The notes beneath the pieces were generated by a model that made no database searches, was not told the DNA's origin, and saw only the letters and a program-made list of their open reading frames with translations. 18,468 nucleotides of DNA from an uncultured Ventosimonas sp. (GTDB lineage Bacteria > Pseudomonadota > Gammaproteobacteria > Pseudomonadales > Pseudomonadaceae), in the NCBI GenBank assembly GCA_945283395.1, contig CALYQH010000003.1, positions 1 to 18,468 of the forward strand, given 5' to 3'. How positions within the stretch are numbered: the first letter of the stretch is position 1; each line of letters opens with the position of its first letter. Made by a program: the position numbers and the translations under genes. This document shows, piece after piece, positions 1 to 8,924 of the stretch.

Positions 1-90
1 CGTGAAACACATAAGATTATTCTTGAGGCTTATACTCAAAAGAAGAATATTTTTATCAGTACTTCAGAAAAATTAACAGGTCTATTCTAA
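1..90 (+). CDS. C-terminal fragment of an unidentified protein (5' end outside the window)
   Basis: Frame 1 is open from the window edge to TAA at 88-90 and gives 29 residues, beginning RETHKIILEAYTQ and ending SEKLTGLF. The reading is supported by the clean intrinsic terminator that starts 10 bases after the stop. The fragment is too short to assign to a family and I do not recognise the tail. It is on the same strand as miaB but separated from it by a terminator and about 190 bases, so it is probably a different transcription unit. Confidence 0.6.
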   Translation, partial: RETHKIILEAYTQKKNIFISTSEKLTGLF

Positions 91-100
91 GCAATGCCAT

Positions 101-140
101 AAAGAACTGGCTTTTTGCCAGTTCTTTAGTCTTTTTCTTT
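101..140 (+). terminator. Rho-independent terminator after the partial gene
   Basis: A perfect 11-bp stem, AAAGAACTGGC (101-111) with GCCAGTTCTTT (117-127), closes a TTTTT loop and is followed by a T-rich tract to 140. It ends transcription of the truncated gene and insulates miaB from it. Confidence 0.9.
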
Positions 141-281
141 ATCTTCTCCCGTAGTTTTCTGTACCTCTGACCCCTTTTAACTAGTTATTATTTTGATAAT
201 AAATCCCTATTATTAGTTAGGATTTAAACCAATATCTGTCTTATAATATGCAGTTACTTTGATTGAATTGTATATTTAGTA
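141..281 (+). promoter_or_regulatory. Region upstream of miaB with a candidate -10 (242-247)
   Basis: A consensus TATAAT lies at 242-247, about 35 bases before the miaB start. No good -35 hexamer is visible 16-18 bases upstream, so only the -10 is supported. The region also holds an AT-only inverted repeat, TTATTAT-TTTG-ATAATAA at 185-202, of doubtful meaning. At 161-180 is a motif resembling repeats that flank RAYT-type transposase genes (see findings). No strong Shine-Dalgarno sequence precedes miaB. Confidence 0.4.
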
Positions 282-1628
282 ATGACTATGACTAAAAAGT
301 TTTTTATTGAAACACACGGCTGTCAAATGAATGAGTATGATAGCGCGCGTATGGCTGATTTGTTGGCAGAAGGACAAGCTATTGAGCTGACGGATAACCC
401 AGAAGAAGCTGATATTTTATTATTAAATACCTGTTCTATTCGTGAAAAAGCCCAAGAGAAGGTGTTTTCTAATTTAGGCCGTTGGCGTGAACTTAAAAAA
501 CGTAATCCTAATATTGTCATTGGGGTGGGTGGATGTGTTGCAAGCCAAGAAGGTTGGGCTATTCGTGCTAGAGCCCCTTATGTGGATGTAGTATTTGGCC
601 CACAAACATTACATCGTTTGCCAGAAATGATAGATGCTGCTAAAACGACTAAGCAGCCACAGGTGGATGTTTCTTTTCCTGAGATTGAGAAATTCGATCG
701 CTTGCCAGAACCACAAGTAAATGGTCCATCGGCTTTTGTATCTATTATGGAGGGTTGTAGTAAATACTGTGCTTTTTGTGTTGTTCCTTACACCAGAGGT
801 GAAGAGGTTAGTCGCCCTGTCGAAGATGTGATAGCTGAGATTATTCATCTAGCAGATCATGGCGTTAAAGAAGTGAATTTATTAGGCCAAAATGTTAATG
901 GTTATAGGGGAAGTAACGCAGAAGGAGGTATTACCGATTTTGCTGAATTATTAAGAATAGTGGCGCAAATTGAAGGTATTGAGCGTATCCGTTATACCAC
1001 ATCCCATCCGTTAGAGTTTTCTGATGCCATCATTCAAGCACATGCTGATTTACCTAAGTTGGTTAAGTATGTGCATTTACCCGTACAAGCTGGCTCAGAC
1101 CGAGTATTAGCGGCGATGAAACGTAATCATACGGCACTTGAGTATAAGTCGCGGATTAGAAGATTGAAAGCAGCTGTCCCCGGTGTGGTAATAAGTTCCG
1201 ATTTTATTGTTGGCTTTCCTGGTGAAACAGAAAAAGATTTTCAACAAACCATGAAGTTAATAGAAGAGGTTGGTTTCGATTTTTCCTATTCTTTTGTTTA
1301 CAGTGCTAGACCTGGTACACCAGCGGCTGACTTGCCTGACGATACGCCTGAGGAAGTAAAAAAGGAGCGTCTCCAAATATTACAAGCCCGCATTAATCAG
1401 CAAGGCTTTGAAATAAGTAGACGTATGGTAGGTACTAAACAATCAATCTTAGTCAGTGATTTTTCTAAGAAAGATCCCGGTATGTTACAAGGTCGAACAG
1501 AAAATAATAGGATTGTTAATTTTAGTAGTAATAACCCCTTACTAATAGGTCAATTTGTGAATGTCCTAATAGAAGAAGCATTGCCACATTCGCTAAGAGG
1601 AACACTTATTAGTGATAATGCTAATTGA
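282..1628 (+). CDS. miaB: tRNA-2-methylthio-N6-dimethylallyladenosine synthase MiaB
   Basis: A radical-SAM methylthiotransferase that adds the 2-methylthio group to i6A37 of tRNAs reading UNN codons, giving ms2i6A. The N-terminal UPF0004 domain has the three cysteines of the auxiliary 4Fe-4S cluster: C14 ([10 protein letters not shown]), C51 (NTCSIREKA) and C85 (GGCVASQE). The radical-SAM CxxxCxxC motif is C159-C163-C166 ([10 protein letters not shown]). A TRAM tRNA-binding domain occupies roughly the last 70 residues. At 448 residues it has the family's usual length. Two in-frame ATGs occur, at 282 and 288. The second gives [13 protein letters not shown], which fits Pseudomonas MiaB better, but neither has a clear Shine-Dalgarno, so the start is uncertain by two codons. 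It leads the phoH-ybeY-ybeX-lnt cluster, the order seen in many gammaproteobacteria. Confidence 0.97.
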   Translation: MTMTKKFFIETHGCQMNEYDSARMADLLAEGQAIELTDNPEEADILLLNTCSIREKAQEKVFSNLGRWRELKKRNPNIVIGVGGCVASQEGWAIRARAPYVDVVFGPQTLHRLPEMIDAAKTTKQPQVDVSFPEIEKFDRLPEPQVNGPSAFVSIMEGCSKYCAFCVVPYTRGEEVSRPVEDVIAEIIHLADHGVKEVNLLGQNVNGYRGSNAEGGITDFAELLRIVAQIEGIERIRYTTSHPLEFSDAIIQAHADLPKLVKYVHLPVQAGSDRVLAAMKRNHTALEYKSRIRRLKAAVPGVVISSDFIVGFPGETEKDFQQTMKLIEEVGFDFSYSFVYSARPGTPAADLPDDTPEEVKKERLQILQARINQQGFEISRRMVGTKQSILVSDFSKKDPGMLQGRTENNRIVNFSSNNPLLIGQFVNVLIEEALPHSLRGTLISDNAN

Positions 1629-1694
1629 TATTCTAGACAACTTGTTGTAGGCTTAATTTATTAATAATTTTTTGAGAGGTAACCAGCAAATACT

Positions 1695-2687
1695 TTGAGC
1701 GCTGTACCCAAAACTAGACAATTTACATTAGAACCTTTTGATACAAAACGTTTTGCTAATTTAAGTGGCCAGTTTGATGAGCATTTTAGGCAAATTGAAC
1801 AACGCTTAGGTATTGAAATTCGTAATAGAGGTAATCAATTCGAATTAGTAGGCAATGATGAGCGCATCTTAGCTGCTGAGAATTTGCTGCGTCGCCTCTA
1901 TCGAGAAGCAAAAAGTACCCCTTTATCGCCAGAACTAGTTCATTTATTTTTACAAGAGTCAGGGCTTGAAGAGATGGTAGTTGCTAATGGTCAAGCTCCT
2001 GTTATGTTAAAAAATTTAAAAGGAACTATTAGACCAAGAGGGGCTAATCAACAAAATTATGTAAAGGCCATTTTAGAAAATGATATTAATTTTGGCATAG
2101 GGCCAGCCGGGACTGGTAAAACCTATTTGGCAGTGGCTTGCGCTGTGGATGCTTTGCAGCGTGAACAGGTAAGGCGTATTTTATTAGTCCGCCCAGCAGT
2201 TGAGGCGGGTGAAAAATTAGGCTTCTTACCGGGGGATTTGGCACAAAAAATAGATCCTTACTTGCGCCCTCTTTATGATGCTTTGTATGAAATGTTAGGT
2301 TTTGAACATGTGGCTAAACTAATAGAAAGACAGGTAATAGAAGTAGCCCCATTAGCCTACATGCGTGGTCGGACACTTAACAATAGCTTCATTATTTTAG
2401 ATGAAAGCCAAAATACCACCATAGAGCAAATGAAAATGTTTTTAACTCGCATAGGATTTGGCTCAACTGCGGTTATTACTGGTGATGCAACGCAGATAGA
2501 TTTACCTCGTGGGACTCGTTCGGGATTATTGCATGTTGTAGATGTACTACGACATGTACAGGGTATTACTTTTACTCACTTTAAGGCCAAAGATGTTGTG
2601 CGTCATCCTTTGGTACAACGTATAGTTGAAGCTTACGATAGCTATGATAAATCTTTAACTAGGCAACAAGAAAAAGATGAGCATTGA
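1695..2687 (+). CDS. ybeZ: PhoH-like ATPase (YbeZ)
   Basis: A cytoplasmic P-loop NTPase of the PhoH/YbeZ family, which works with the endoribonuclease YbeY in RNA and ribosome maturation or quality control. A KH-like N-terminal part (about 1-100) precedes the ATPase domain. Walker A is GPAGTGKT at 136-143, and Walker B ends in D236-E237 within IILDESQN. The length of 330 fits the family. The start is an inferred TTG at 1695: translated from there, [14 protein letters not shown] lines up with the beginning of Pseudomonas homologues, and no ATG is near. A GAGAGG at 1674-1679 is the only ribosome-binding candidate, rather far away (15 bases). It overlaps ybeY by 11 bases, which implies translational coupling of the two partners. 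It is often annotated phoH although it is not the phosphate-starvation phoH of E. coli. Confidence 0.95.
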   Translation: MSAVPKTRQFTLEPFDTKRFANLSGQFDEHFRQIEQRLGIEIRNRGNQFELVGNDERILAAENLLRRLYREAKSTPLSPELVHLFLQESGLEEMVVANGQAPVMLKNLKGTIRPRGANQQNYVKAILENDINFGIGPAGTGKTYLAVACAVDALQREQVRRILLVRPAVEAGEKLGFLPGDLAQKIDPYLRPLYDALYEMLGFEHVAKLIERQVIEVAPLAYMRGRTLNNSFIILDESQNTTIEQMKMFLTRIGFGSTAVITGDATQIDLPRGTRSGLLHVVDVLRHVQGITFTHFKAKDVVRHPLVQRIVEAYDSYDKSLTRQQEKDEH

Positions 2688-3135
2688 GTTAGACTTGCAA
2701 CTAGCAAGTGAAGCAAAAGATATTCCAGATATAACTTATTTTAAGCAATGGTGCGAAACGGCCATTAGTCCTTATCAAGCAACTGCTGAGTTAACCATCC
2801 GTATTGTCGATGAGGTAGAGGGGCATGAGCTTAATGCAACCTATCGGCATAAAGACTATGCCACAAACGTGTTATCTTTTCCTAGTGAATTACCTGATGA
2901 AATATTAGATATTCCTTTATTAGGTGATTTAGTGATTTGTGCCCCTGTAGTGGTACGAGAAGCTAAGCAACAAGGTAAGGCGTTAGAGTCACATTGGGCG
3001 CATTTGGTGACTCATGGTTGTTTACATCTACTAGGTTTTGATCATGAAGAGTATGAACAGGCGGTTGAAATGGAAAGATTGGAACAACAATTACTAATGA
3101 AACAGGGATATCCTGACCCTTATCAGGAAGTTTAA
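2677..3135 (+). CDS. ybeY: Endoribonuclease YbeY
   Basis: A zinc-dependent single-strand endoribonuclease needed for 16S rRNA 3'-end maturation and 70S ribosome quality control. The UPF0054 signature is present: the metal-binding histidines are H113, H117 and H123 in [11 protein letters not shown], and R57 in [14 protein letters not shown] is the conserved basic residue of the active-site channel. The length of 152 is normal. The ATG at 2677 lies inside the end of phoH (11-base overlap), so no separate promoter is expected. It is 28 bases upstream of ybeX in the same operon. Confidence 0.97.
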   Translation: MSIELDLQLASEAKDIPDITYFKQWCETAISPYQATAELTIRIVDEVEGHELNATYRHKDYATNVLSFPSELPDEILDIPLLGDLVICAPVVVREAKQQGKALESHWAHLVTHGCLHLLGFDHEEYEQAVEMERLEQQLLMKQGYPDPYQEV

Positions 3136-3163
3136 TTAACTATTATAGGTATGACATAATAAA

Positions 3164-4021
3164 ATGAGCGATGATCGATCGAATCAGAGTAAATCTTGGT
3201 TTGAAAAAATAACTCAGGCGTTTGCCCATGAACCTAAGTGCCGGCAAGATTTATTAGAGCTATTGCGTGAAGCCCACAATAATAATTTATTAGATGCAGA
3301 TGCATTGACCATTGTGGAAAGTGCTATTCAAATTGCCGATTTGCAAGTGCGTGATATTATGCTGTCCCGCTCGCAAATGGTATCTATTAAGATTAATCAA
3401 ATGATTGAAGAGTTTTTACCTATCATTATTGAGACGGCACATTCTCGATATCCTGTGCTGTCCGAAGATGGTGGTGAAGTATTAGGGATTTTATTAGCAA
3501 AAGATTTGTTGCCTTATTTGTTAAGACAATTAGATAATGAACAACACACCCAATTGGATATTAAAAAATTATTAAGACCCGCTACTTTTGTGCCTGAATC
3601 GAAAAGAGTCAATGTGTTACTTAGAGAGTTTCGTGCTACCCATAATCACATGGCCATAGTGGTGGATGAGTATGGTGGTGTAGCAGGTTTAGTGACTATC
3701 GAGGATGTATTAGAACAGATAGTTGGTGACATAGAGGACGAACATGATAGTGAAGAAGAGAGCTATATTCGTCCACAGCCTAATGGTGATTTCGTAGTAA
3801 AAGCCCAAACGCCTATTCATGTATTTAACCACTTTTTCCCGGAAGACCGATATTCAGAAGATTTTGGAAAAACTATAGGGGAACTAGTCATGCATTATTT
3901 CGGTTATTTACCTAAGCGCAATGAAATTATTGTGATAGGGCCTTTTCGTTATAGAGTGTTGACAGCCGATAGCCGTAAAATCCATTTATTACGTGTAACA
4001 CCTAGTAGATTAACCAATTAG
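3164..4021 (+). CDS. ybeX: CBS-pair / CorC_HlyC domain protein YbeX (CorC)
   Basis: A cytoplasmic protein with two CBS domains followed by a CorC_HlyC transporter-associated domain. The first CBS starts around VRDIM (62-66), the second ends in [18 protein letters not shown] (169-186), an acidic linker ([10 protein letters not shown], 191-200) follows, and the C-terminal domain is about 205-280. There are no membrane segments, so it is the soluble CorC type. Older literature linked it to CorA Mg2+/Co2+ efflux; more recent work links ybeX to ribosome metabolism, consistent with its place between ybeY and lnt. It is 285 residues, normal for the family. The ATG at 3164 follows ybeY by 28 bases and lnt begins 11 bases after its stop. 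Confidence 0.93.
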   Translation: MSDDRSNQSKSWFEKITQAFAHEPKCRQDLLELLREAHNNNLLDADALTIVESAIQIADLQVRDIMLSRSQMVSIKINQMIEEFLPIIIETAHSRYPVLSEDGGEVLGILLAKDLLPYLLRQLDNEQHTQLDIKKLLRPATFVPESKRVNVLLREFRATHNHMAIVVDEYGGVAGLVTIEDVLEQIVGDIEDEHDSEEESYIRPQPNGDFVVKAQTPIHVFNHFFPEDRYSEDFGKTIGELVMHYFGYLPKRNEIIVIGPFRYRVLTADSRKIHLLRVTPSRLTN

Positions 4022-4032
4022 TAGGATACTTT

Positions 4033-5580
4033 ATGCGGCAGATCGTTCACAAAGGCTGGCGCGGCAATGTTATTGCTTTAGTAGCCGGGGCTATTACGCC
4101 GCTTTTTTTGGCACCTTTTAATATTTGGCCTTTAGCTTTTGTTAGTCTAGGTTTATTTTATTTAGGTTTATCTCAGCTCACAGTTACACAAGCTTTTATT
4201 CGTAGTTGGTGTTTTGGTTTTGGTGCTTATTTAGCTGGTGTTAGCTGGATATATGTAAGTATTAATACCTTTGGTAATGCGCCTGTTTGGCTCGCAGCCA
4301 CCTTAACGGTAACTTTTTGTATGCTGGTGGCATTTTTTTTTGTGTTACCAGCGGTTATATGGGTAAGATGGTTTAGGGTTAATGCTAGTTATTTTATTGA
4401 TGCACTGGCTTTTGCTGGCATATGGGCTATACAAGAGTGGTTCAGAGGATGGTTTTTAACTGGTTTTCCTTGGCTCTATCTGGGCTATAGCCAATTAAAC
4501 GCGCCTTTAGCTGGTTTTGCTCCTATCGGTGGAGTTTGGCTGATTTCTTTTATTATTGCTTTTATAGCAGTACTATTTGTTAAAATGCTGTTGTTTCGTC
4601 AGCATAAATTTAAGCTAATAGTAAGTGTCATTATTATCCTAGCGTTACCTATTGTAGGATTGCTTGTTAAGCAAATCCAATGGACTAAGCCAATAGTTGA
4701 TAAACTTGCTGTCACATTAGTGCAAGGCAATGTTGCACAGGACGCTAAATGGCAAGCATCGTCTTATAATGAGCAATTTAATCTATATTGGAAATTAACG
4801 ACAGACCATCAACAAAAGGACTCATTAGTTGTTTGGCCCGAAAATGCCATTCCTTTTCTGAAAGAGAGTGTTGATAGTATTTTACAGGGAACAATCCATG
4901 AGTTTGAAAAACAATTTCAATCTACCTTGATAACAGGCTTACCTATTAGACAAGATGATAGCCAAGGCGAAAAGCGATTTTATAACGGTATTACTGTGGT
5001 AGGTGAAGGATCGGGCATTTATTTTAAGCAAAAATTAGTTCCCTTTGGTGAATATGTTCCTCTACAAGAGATGCTCAGAGGCATTATCAGCTTTTTTGAT
5101 TTACCCATGTCTGATTTTAGTAGAGGAAGTGAACAGCAATCACTCCTTTCGGTAAAAGGATTAGCTGTCGCTCCTTTTATCTGCTACGAAGTGGTATATC
5201 CTGATTTTGTTGCTTCCTTTGGTAGTCAAAGTAATTTACTCATTACTATCAGTAATGATACTTGGTTTGGCCATTCTATAGGTCCCAAACAGCATTTACA
5301 AATGGCGCAAATGCGTGCTTTAGAAGGTGATAGATGGCTGCTAAGAGCTACTAATAACGGTATTACTGCTATTATTGATAATAAAGGCCAGTTAATTAAA
5401 ACCATTCCTGCTTTTCAAGTAGGCGTGCTACAAGGACAAGTAACAGCAGTATCAGGCAGAACGCCCTATCAGATTTGGCAAAGTTATTTTGTGTTAGCTA
5501 TTAGTCTATTAAGTTTGCTAATGGCGGTCTGGCTGAAAAAGCAAGAAATAATCAATAAGGCAGCTAGCAACATAATGTAA
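4033..5580 (+). CDS. lnt: Apolipoprotein N-acyltransferase Lnt
   Basis: An inner-membrane enzyme that transfers a phospholipid acyl chain to the N-terminal cysteine of apolipoproteins, the last step of lipoprotein maturation. It would act on the lipoproteins encoded at 10301-10492 and 12741-13217. About seven hydrophobic segments fill residues 8-212, followed by the periplasmic nitrilase-like domain (about 225-480) and a final membrane helix near 485-503. The catalytic triad is visible: E270 (WPENA), K332 (FKQKLVPFGEY) and C384 (ICYEV), with conserved E340 and E386 also present. Its 515 residues match the family. The ATG at 4033 follows TAGGATAC, a modest Shine-Dalgarno. It is the last gene of the miaB cluster. 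Confidence 0.96.
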   Translation: MRQIVHKGWRGNVIALVAGAITPLFLAPFNIWPLAFVSLGLFYLGLSQLTVTQAFIRSWCFGFGAYLAGVSWIYVSINTFGNAPVWLAATLTVTFCMLVAFFFVLPAVIWVRWFRVNASYFIDALAFAGIWAIQEWFRGWFLTGFPWLYLGYSQLNAPLAGFAPIGGVWLISFIIAFIAVLFVKMLLFRQHKFKLIVSVIIILALPIVGLLVKQIQWTKPIVDKLAVTLVQGNVAQDAKWQASSYNEQFNLYWKLTTDHQQKDSLVVWPENAIPFLKESVDSILQGTIHEFEKQFQSTLITGLPIRQDDSQGEKRFYNGITVVGEGSGIYFKQKLVPFGEYVPLQEMLRGIISFFDLPMSDFSRGSEQQSLLSVKGLAVAPFICYEVVYPDFVASFGSQSNLLITISNDTWFGHSIGPKQHLQMAQMRALEGDRWLLRATNNGITAIIDNKGQLIKTIPAFQVGVLQGQVTAVSGRTPYQIWQSYFVLAISLLSLLMAVWLKKQEIINKAASNIM

Positions 5581-5599
5581 CATATTGACCTGTAATTCT

Positions 5600-5608
5600 T
5601 GCTATAAT
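5600..5608 (+). promoter_or_regulatory. Extended -10 promoter for the polyphosphate kinase gene
   Basis: TGCTATAAT at 5600-5608 is a perfect extended -10 (TGnTATAAT), 34 bases before the ATG at 5643. A TTGACC at 5585-5590 looks like a -35 but is only 12 bases upstream, too close to be one. The extended -10 may compensate. It gives ppk2 its own promoter in the 62-base gap after lnt. Confidence 0.55.
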
Positions 5609-5630
5609 TAGCAAGTCAGCATTTTCTTTG

Positions 5631-5636
5631 AAAGGA
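5631..5636 (+). promoter_or_regulatory. Ribosome-binding site that fixes the ppk2 start
   Basis: AAAGGA at 5631-5636 is spaced 6 bases from the ATG at 5643. An in-frame TTG at 5628 would lie upstream of this site and has none of its own, so the 5643 start is preferred. Confidence 0.7.
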
Positions 5637-5642
5637 CATATT

Positions 5643-6653
5643 ATGGAACAGGATAAAATAAGTAAACCTGTGGTTAAGGCGTCTAAAAAGGTTACTACAA
5701 AAAAACAGCCTGTAAAAAAAACAGCGACTCCACGGGTACGTAAACTTAGAAAGCAAACAGTAAGCCAAATAGCTAGAGAAGCTTCAATAAAAGCTATCAA
5801 GTTAGCTAGTCAAGAACCTATAGCTACTAAGGTAGCTACCTCTCCGCAAGGCTCTAGTGAAGATAGTTCATCTGCTGCGCTGCCAGATAGTTATCCTTAC
5901 CATACGCGTATGAAGCGTAATGAATATGAGAAAACTAAAAAACAACTACAAATAGAACTATTAAAAGTTCAGCGTTGGGTTAAAGAAACAGGGCAGCGTA
6001 TTGTTATTTTGTTTGAAGGACGTGATGCAGCAGGAAAAGGTGGAACTATCAAGCGCTTCATGGAACATTTAAACCCGCGTGGGGCTAGAGTGGTAGCGCT
6101 TGAAAAACCTACTGAAGTAGAAAGAGGACAATGGTATTTTCAACGCTATGTGGAACATCTCCCTACCAAAGGTGAAATAGTATTTTTTGATCGCTCTTGG
6201 TATAACCGAGCAGGAGTTGAAAAAGTAATGGGATTTTGTACCCAGCGAGAATATTTAGAGTTTTTAAGGGAAACCCCAGACTTTGAGCGGATGCTGGTTA
6301 ATAGTGGGGTAACGCTATTTAAATATTGGTTTTCAGTTAGTCGTGATGAACAGTTGCGCCGTTTTATTGCACGTCGTGATGATCCGCTAAAACAATGGAA
6401 ATTATCCCCAGTAGATATACAATCATTAGATAAATGGAATGATTATACGAAAGCTAAAGAGGCGATGTTTTTCCATACTCATACAGGTGATGCACCTTGG
6501 ACTATTGTTAAATCAGATGATAAAAAACGTGCTCGGCTTAATTGCTTACGTCATTTTTTGTATAATTTAGATTATCCAGAAAAAGATTTACATATAGCGC
6601 ATGATGCCGATAACTTATTGGTTGGTGATCCAGTATTATTACAAGGGCAATAG
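5643..6653 (+). CDS. ppk2: Polyphosphate kinase 2 family protein with a basic N-terminal tail
   Basis: A PPK2-family kinase that moves phosphate between polyphosphate and nucleotides (NDP to NTP or the reverse; the preferred direction cannot be read from sequence). The kinase core begins near residue 83. Walker A is GRDAAGKGGT at 126-135, and the Walker B/lid region is FFDRSWYNRAGVE with D183-R184. One PPK2 domain in 336 residues suggests class I, though the subclass is inference. Residues 1-82 form a low-complexity tail: Lys/Arg/Thr-rich in the first half (for example KASKKVTTKKQPVKK), Ser-rich at the end (GSSEDSSSA), then the conserved YHTRMKRNEYE entry to the domain. The tail resembles a histone-like or polyanion-binding extension. 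It has its own promoter after lnt and a terminator shared with the convergent DUF2066 gene. Confidence 0.93.
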   Translation: MEQDKISKPVVKASKKVTTKKQPVKKTATPRVRKLRKQTVSQIAREASIKAIKLASQEPIATKVATSPQGSSEDSSSAALPDSYPYHTRMKRNEYEKTKKQLQIELLKVQRWVKETGQRIVILFEGRDAAGKGGTIKRFMEHLNPRGARVVALEKPTEVERGQWYFQRYVEHLPTKGEIVFFDRSWYNRAGVEKVMGFCTQREYLEFLRETPDFERMLVNSGVTLFKYWFSVSRDEQLRRFIARRDDPLKQWKLSPVDIQSLDKWNDYTKAKEAMFFHTHTGDAPWTIVKSDDKKRARLNCLRHFLYNLDYPEKDLHIAHDADNLLVGDPVLLQGQ

Positions 6654-6655
6654 CC

Positions 6656-6688
6656 AATAATAAAGTGGCTTAAAGCCCCTTTATTATT
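6656..6688. terminator. Bidirectional terminator between ppk2 and the DUF2066 gene
   Basis: AATAATAAAGTGGC (6656-6669) pairs with GCCCCTTTATTATT (6675-6688) around a 5-base loop, with one mismatch. The outer A/T pairs supply T-rich tails in both directions. It starts just after the ppk2 stop (6651-6653), and its right arm runs into the stop codon of the minus-strand gene (6687-6689), so it probably serves both convergent genes. Confidence 0.8.
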
Positions 6689-7682
6689 AGTGCGGAACAA
6701 AGACTAGATCTAGCGATTGGTTTTTGGTCTGCTCGGGGTAGTAATTGATAAGCTCGAGTTGTGTTTGAAGTTGTAAAGGATCTGCTGTTAATTCATAACG
6801 TACAGTTGGACCATTAGTTTCCAGTAATCGACCTTTAAAAGATATCATTAATTTGCTAATTTGCACATAACTGCTGAAATTTACCTGTTTAAAAGTAATA
6901 GTTAATTTTTTAGCTTCACCAGCAGAAACTACATAAATTTTTGCTAAAGGAGGATTAATAGCGGCCAACAAATTAGCAGCAGCTTCGGTTAATGAAGAAG
7001 CTGCGGTTTGCCCTTGGGCTATTAATTGCGAGCTATTAACTTGCCACAAGCGCCAGTTGAGTTGCCAGTTGTCTGCTGTATGGTTAGCAGCTACTGCTAA
7101 GATGACATTGGCGTTGTATTTAGCGGAAGCTTGAAAGATAGCATCAGGTTTAACAGCAGTAAAGATCGCCTTGTCGGTTAAAGCTTGTTCAGTTAAATCA
7201 GCTAACGGTATCCGTAATGGCAAGCCCTCCTCAATAGCAGCTTGTTGAATAATTTTTGTGTTAGCCTGTGCTTCGTCTAACAAAGTTTTGTTAGTTTGTT
7301 GATTGGTAATCCACCATAACAATATAACCGGTTTTTGTGCAGTCCAAGTAGCTATGCCGGCTTTATTTAAAGCTGTAGTAATAGCGGCTTGATCAAATGC
7401 TATGCTTAATTTACTGGGCGTTGCTTGTTGTTTATAGTGTTCAATGAAGGCATTGGGATCTTTCAATAGAGGTAATACGGCAGCTTGTTCAGCAATTTGT
7501 GGATTACCTGTTAATCTTGCCATAACCTTCGTAAGCCCAGTAGTTAGTAATGGGGTAATTTGTTCGTTAGATTGGCCATTAAGAGGCACTTCAACCGTTG
7601 CCACAGGGGTAGCAGCCAAGCTAGTATTCATCATCAACATACTAACAGTCAATACTAATAATTTGGAAAGTGTAGACAACAT
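6687..7682 (-). CDS. Exported DUF2066 family protein of unknown function
   Basis: A 331-residue protein with an N-terminal signal peptide (hydrophobic stretch about 8-18, likely cleavage after SLA at 23) and no other strong membrane segment, so probably periplasmic. Length, composition and position, divergent from purM, match the DUF2066 family, which sits at this site in Pseudomonas. The mature part is rich in Ala, Gln and Leu and has no catalytic motif I recognise. The biochemical function is unknown. The ATG at 7682 is preceded by AGGAGA (complement of 7693-7698) at 10 bases. In Pseudomonas the gene is followed by a PerM-type permease and hda; here it ends at a terminator facing ppk2, so that link is broken. 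Confidence 0.8.
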   Translation of the reverse strand: MLSTLSKLLVLTVSMLMMNTSLAATPVATVEVPLNGQSNEQITPLLTTGLTKVMARLTGNPQIAEQAAVLPLLKDPNAFIEHYKQQATPSKLSIAFDQAAITTALNKAGIATWTAQKPVILLWWITNQQTNKTLLDEAQANTKIIQQAAIEEGLPLRIPLADLTEQALTDKAIFTAVKPDAIFQASAKYNANVILAVAANHTADNWQLNWRLWQVNSSQLIAQGQTAASSLTEAAANLLAAINPPLAKIYVVSAGEAKKLTITFKQVNFSSYVQISKLMISFKGRLLETNGPTVRYELTADPLQLQTQLELINYYPEQTKNQSLDLVFVPH

Positions 7683-7862
7683 ACGCGGATTATCTCCTAT
7701 AGGATGACTTAGTATAAGATTAACTTGACATAAAGCTGAGGTATTAATTTATTAACATAAATTTCGTTAAATTAATTTTCTGATTATACGAAAATTCACG
7801 TACAATACAAATTGATAGATGGGGTATAATAATTAGCCCTTAGTAATAGATAGGTTTATAGA
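7683..7862 (+). promoter_or_regulatory. Divergent promoter region, DUF2066 gene / purM
   Basis: A perfect TATAAT at 7825-7830 lies 32 bases before the purM ATG, with no good -35 at the matching distance. A perfect TTGACA at 7725-7730 has only poor -10 partners (such as TATTAA at 7750-7755, 19 bases away). I see no PurR-type operator (ACGCAAACG-like) and no purine riboswitch fold. The minus-strand gene has a good ribosome-binding site, but its promoter is not clear. Confidence 0.4.
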
Positions 7863-8924
7863 ATGAGTGATAACAAGCCCTCAGTCAGTTATAAAGACGC
7901 TGGAGTTGATATTAATGCTGGGGAAGCATTAGTTGAACGCATTAAAGGTGTAGCTAAACGTACTGCGCGCCCCGAAGTGTTAGGCGGATTGGGAGGGTTT
8001 GGGGCATTATGCGAAATTCCTAAAGGCTATCAGCAACCTGTATTAGTATCAGGTACCGATGGAGTGGGTACTAAATTAAAATTAGCTATGCAATTAACAC
8101 AACATGATACGATAGGCATTGATCTAGTAGCTATGTGTGTAAATGATTTAGTAGTTTGTGGTGCCGAACCGTTATTCTTTTTAGATTATTACGCCACGGG
8201 TAAACTTGATGTTGATACGGCGGCAACCGTTGTAACAGGAATAGGTAAAGGCTGTGAATTGGCTGGTTGTTCTTTAGTAGGCGGTGAAACTGCTGAAATG
8301 CCTGGCATGTATCAAGGGGAAGACTATGATTTGGCAGGTTTTTGTGTAGGTGTGGTAGAAAAGTCTAAAATCATTGATGGCGCTAAAGTGCAGCAAGGCG
8401 ATGTATTAATAGCATTACCTTCATCTGGGCCTCATTCCAATGGCTATTCGTTGATTCGAAAAATTATTCAAGTCAGTGGGGTAGATGTAAAGAATACTTT
8501 ATTAGAAGGGGAAACCATTGCTAGTCAATTGATAGCACCTACTCGTATTTATGTCAAATCATTATTAGAACTTATACGGCATGCGCCTGTAGTGAAAGCT
8601 ATTGCTCATATCACAGGCGGTGGTTTGTTAGAGAATATCCCTAGAGTATTGCCTAGCCATACAGTCGCTAAACTAGATGTAGCCAGTTGGCAACGCCCGG
8701 CAATTTTTGACTGGTTGCAACAACAAGGCAATGTGGCGGAAACAGAAATGCACCGAGTGTTTAATTGTGGGGTGGGTATGGTGCTTTGTGTGGCTAAAGA
8801 TGATGTGGAGTTAGTGTTAGATAATCTACATGAGTCAGGTGAAAAGCCTTGGCTAATAGGCCATATTGAACAAAATAGTGCGGAACAACCTCATGTTATT
8901 CTTGATCATTTAAAACAACATTAA
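7863..8924 (+). CDS. purM: Phosphoribosylformylglycinamidine cyclo-ligase PurM (AIR synthetase)
   Basis: Step 5 of IMP synthesis: ATP-dependent ring closure of FGAM to aminoimidazole ribotide. Family landmarks are in order: GTDGVGTK (64-71), [20 protein letters not shown] (92-111), [11 protein letters not shown] (140-150) and [11 protein letters not shown] (188-198), then the C-terminal ATP-grasp-like AIRS_C part with [12 protein letters not shown]. The 353 residues match the family. The ATG at 7863 gives [16 protein letters not shown], the normal N-terminus; its Shine-Dalgarno is weak (AGG about 10 bases upstream). The stop overlaps the purN start by one base (TAATG). Confidence 0.98.
   Translation: MSDNKPSVSYKDAGVDINAGEALVERIKGVAKRTARPEVLGGLGGFGALCEIPKGYQQPVLVSGTDGVGTKLKLAMQLTQHDTIGIDLVAMCVNDLVVCGAEPLFFLDYYATGKLDVDTAATVVTGIGKGCELAGCSLVGGETAEMPGMYQGEDYDLAGFCVGVVEKSKIIDGAKVQQGDVLIALPSSGPHSNGYSLIRKIIQVSGVDVKNTLLEGETIASQLIAPTRIYVKSLLELIRHAPVVKAIAHITGGGLLENIPRVLPSHTVAKLDVASWQRPAIFDWLQQQGNVAETEMHRVFNCGVGMVLCVAKDDVELVLDNLHESGEKPWLIGHIEQNSAEQPHVILDHLKQH

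Noticed and set aside
185..202. Perfect 7-bp A/T inverted repeat upstream of miaB as a regulator site
   Set aside because: It is made only of A and T apart from one loop base, in AT-rich DNA, so it is expected by chance and has no supporting context.
4982..5368. 15-bp direct repeat inside lnt (4982-4996 and 5354-5368)
   Set aside because: Both copies encode an NGIT segment within conserved parts of Lnt; with this AT-rich codon bias the match is best explained by shared peptide and chance.
5628..5642. Earlier TTG start for ppk2
   Set aside because: It would place the good AAAGGA site inside the gene; the ATG at 5643 is properly spaced from that site.
7444..7707. 87-codon plus-strand ORF opposite the DUF2066 gene start
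   Set aside because: It is antisense to the signal peptide region of a well-formed gene and has no ribosome-binding site.
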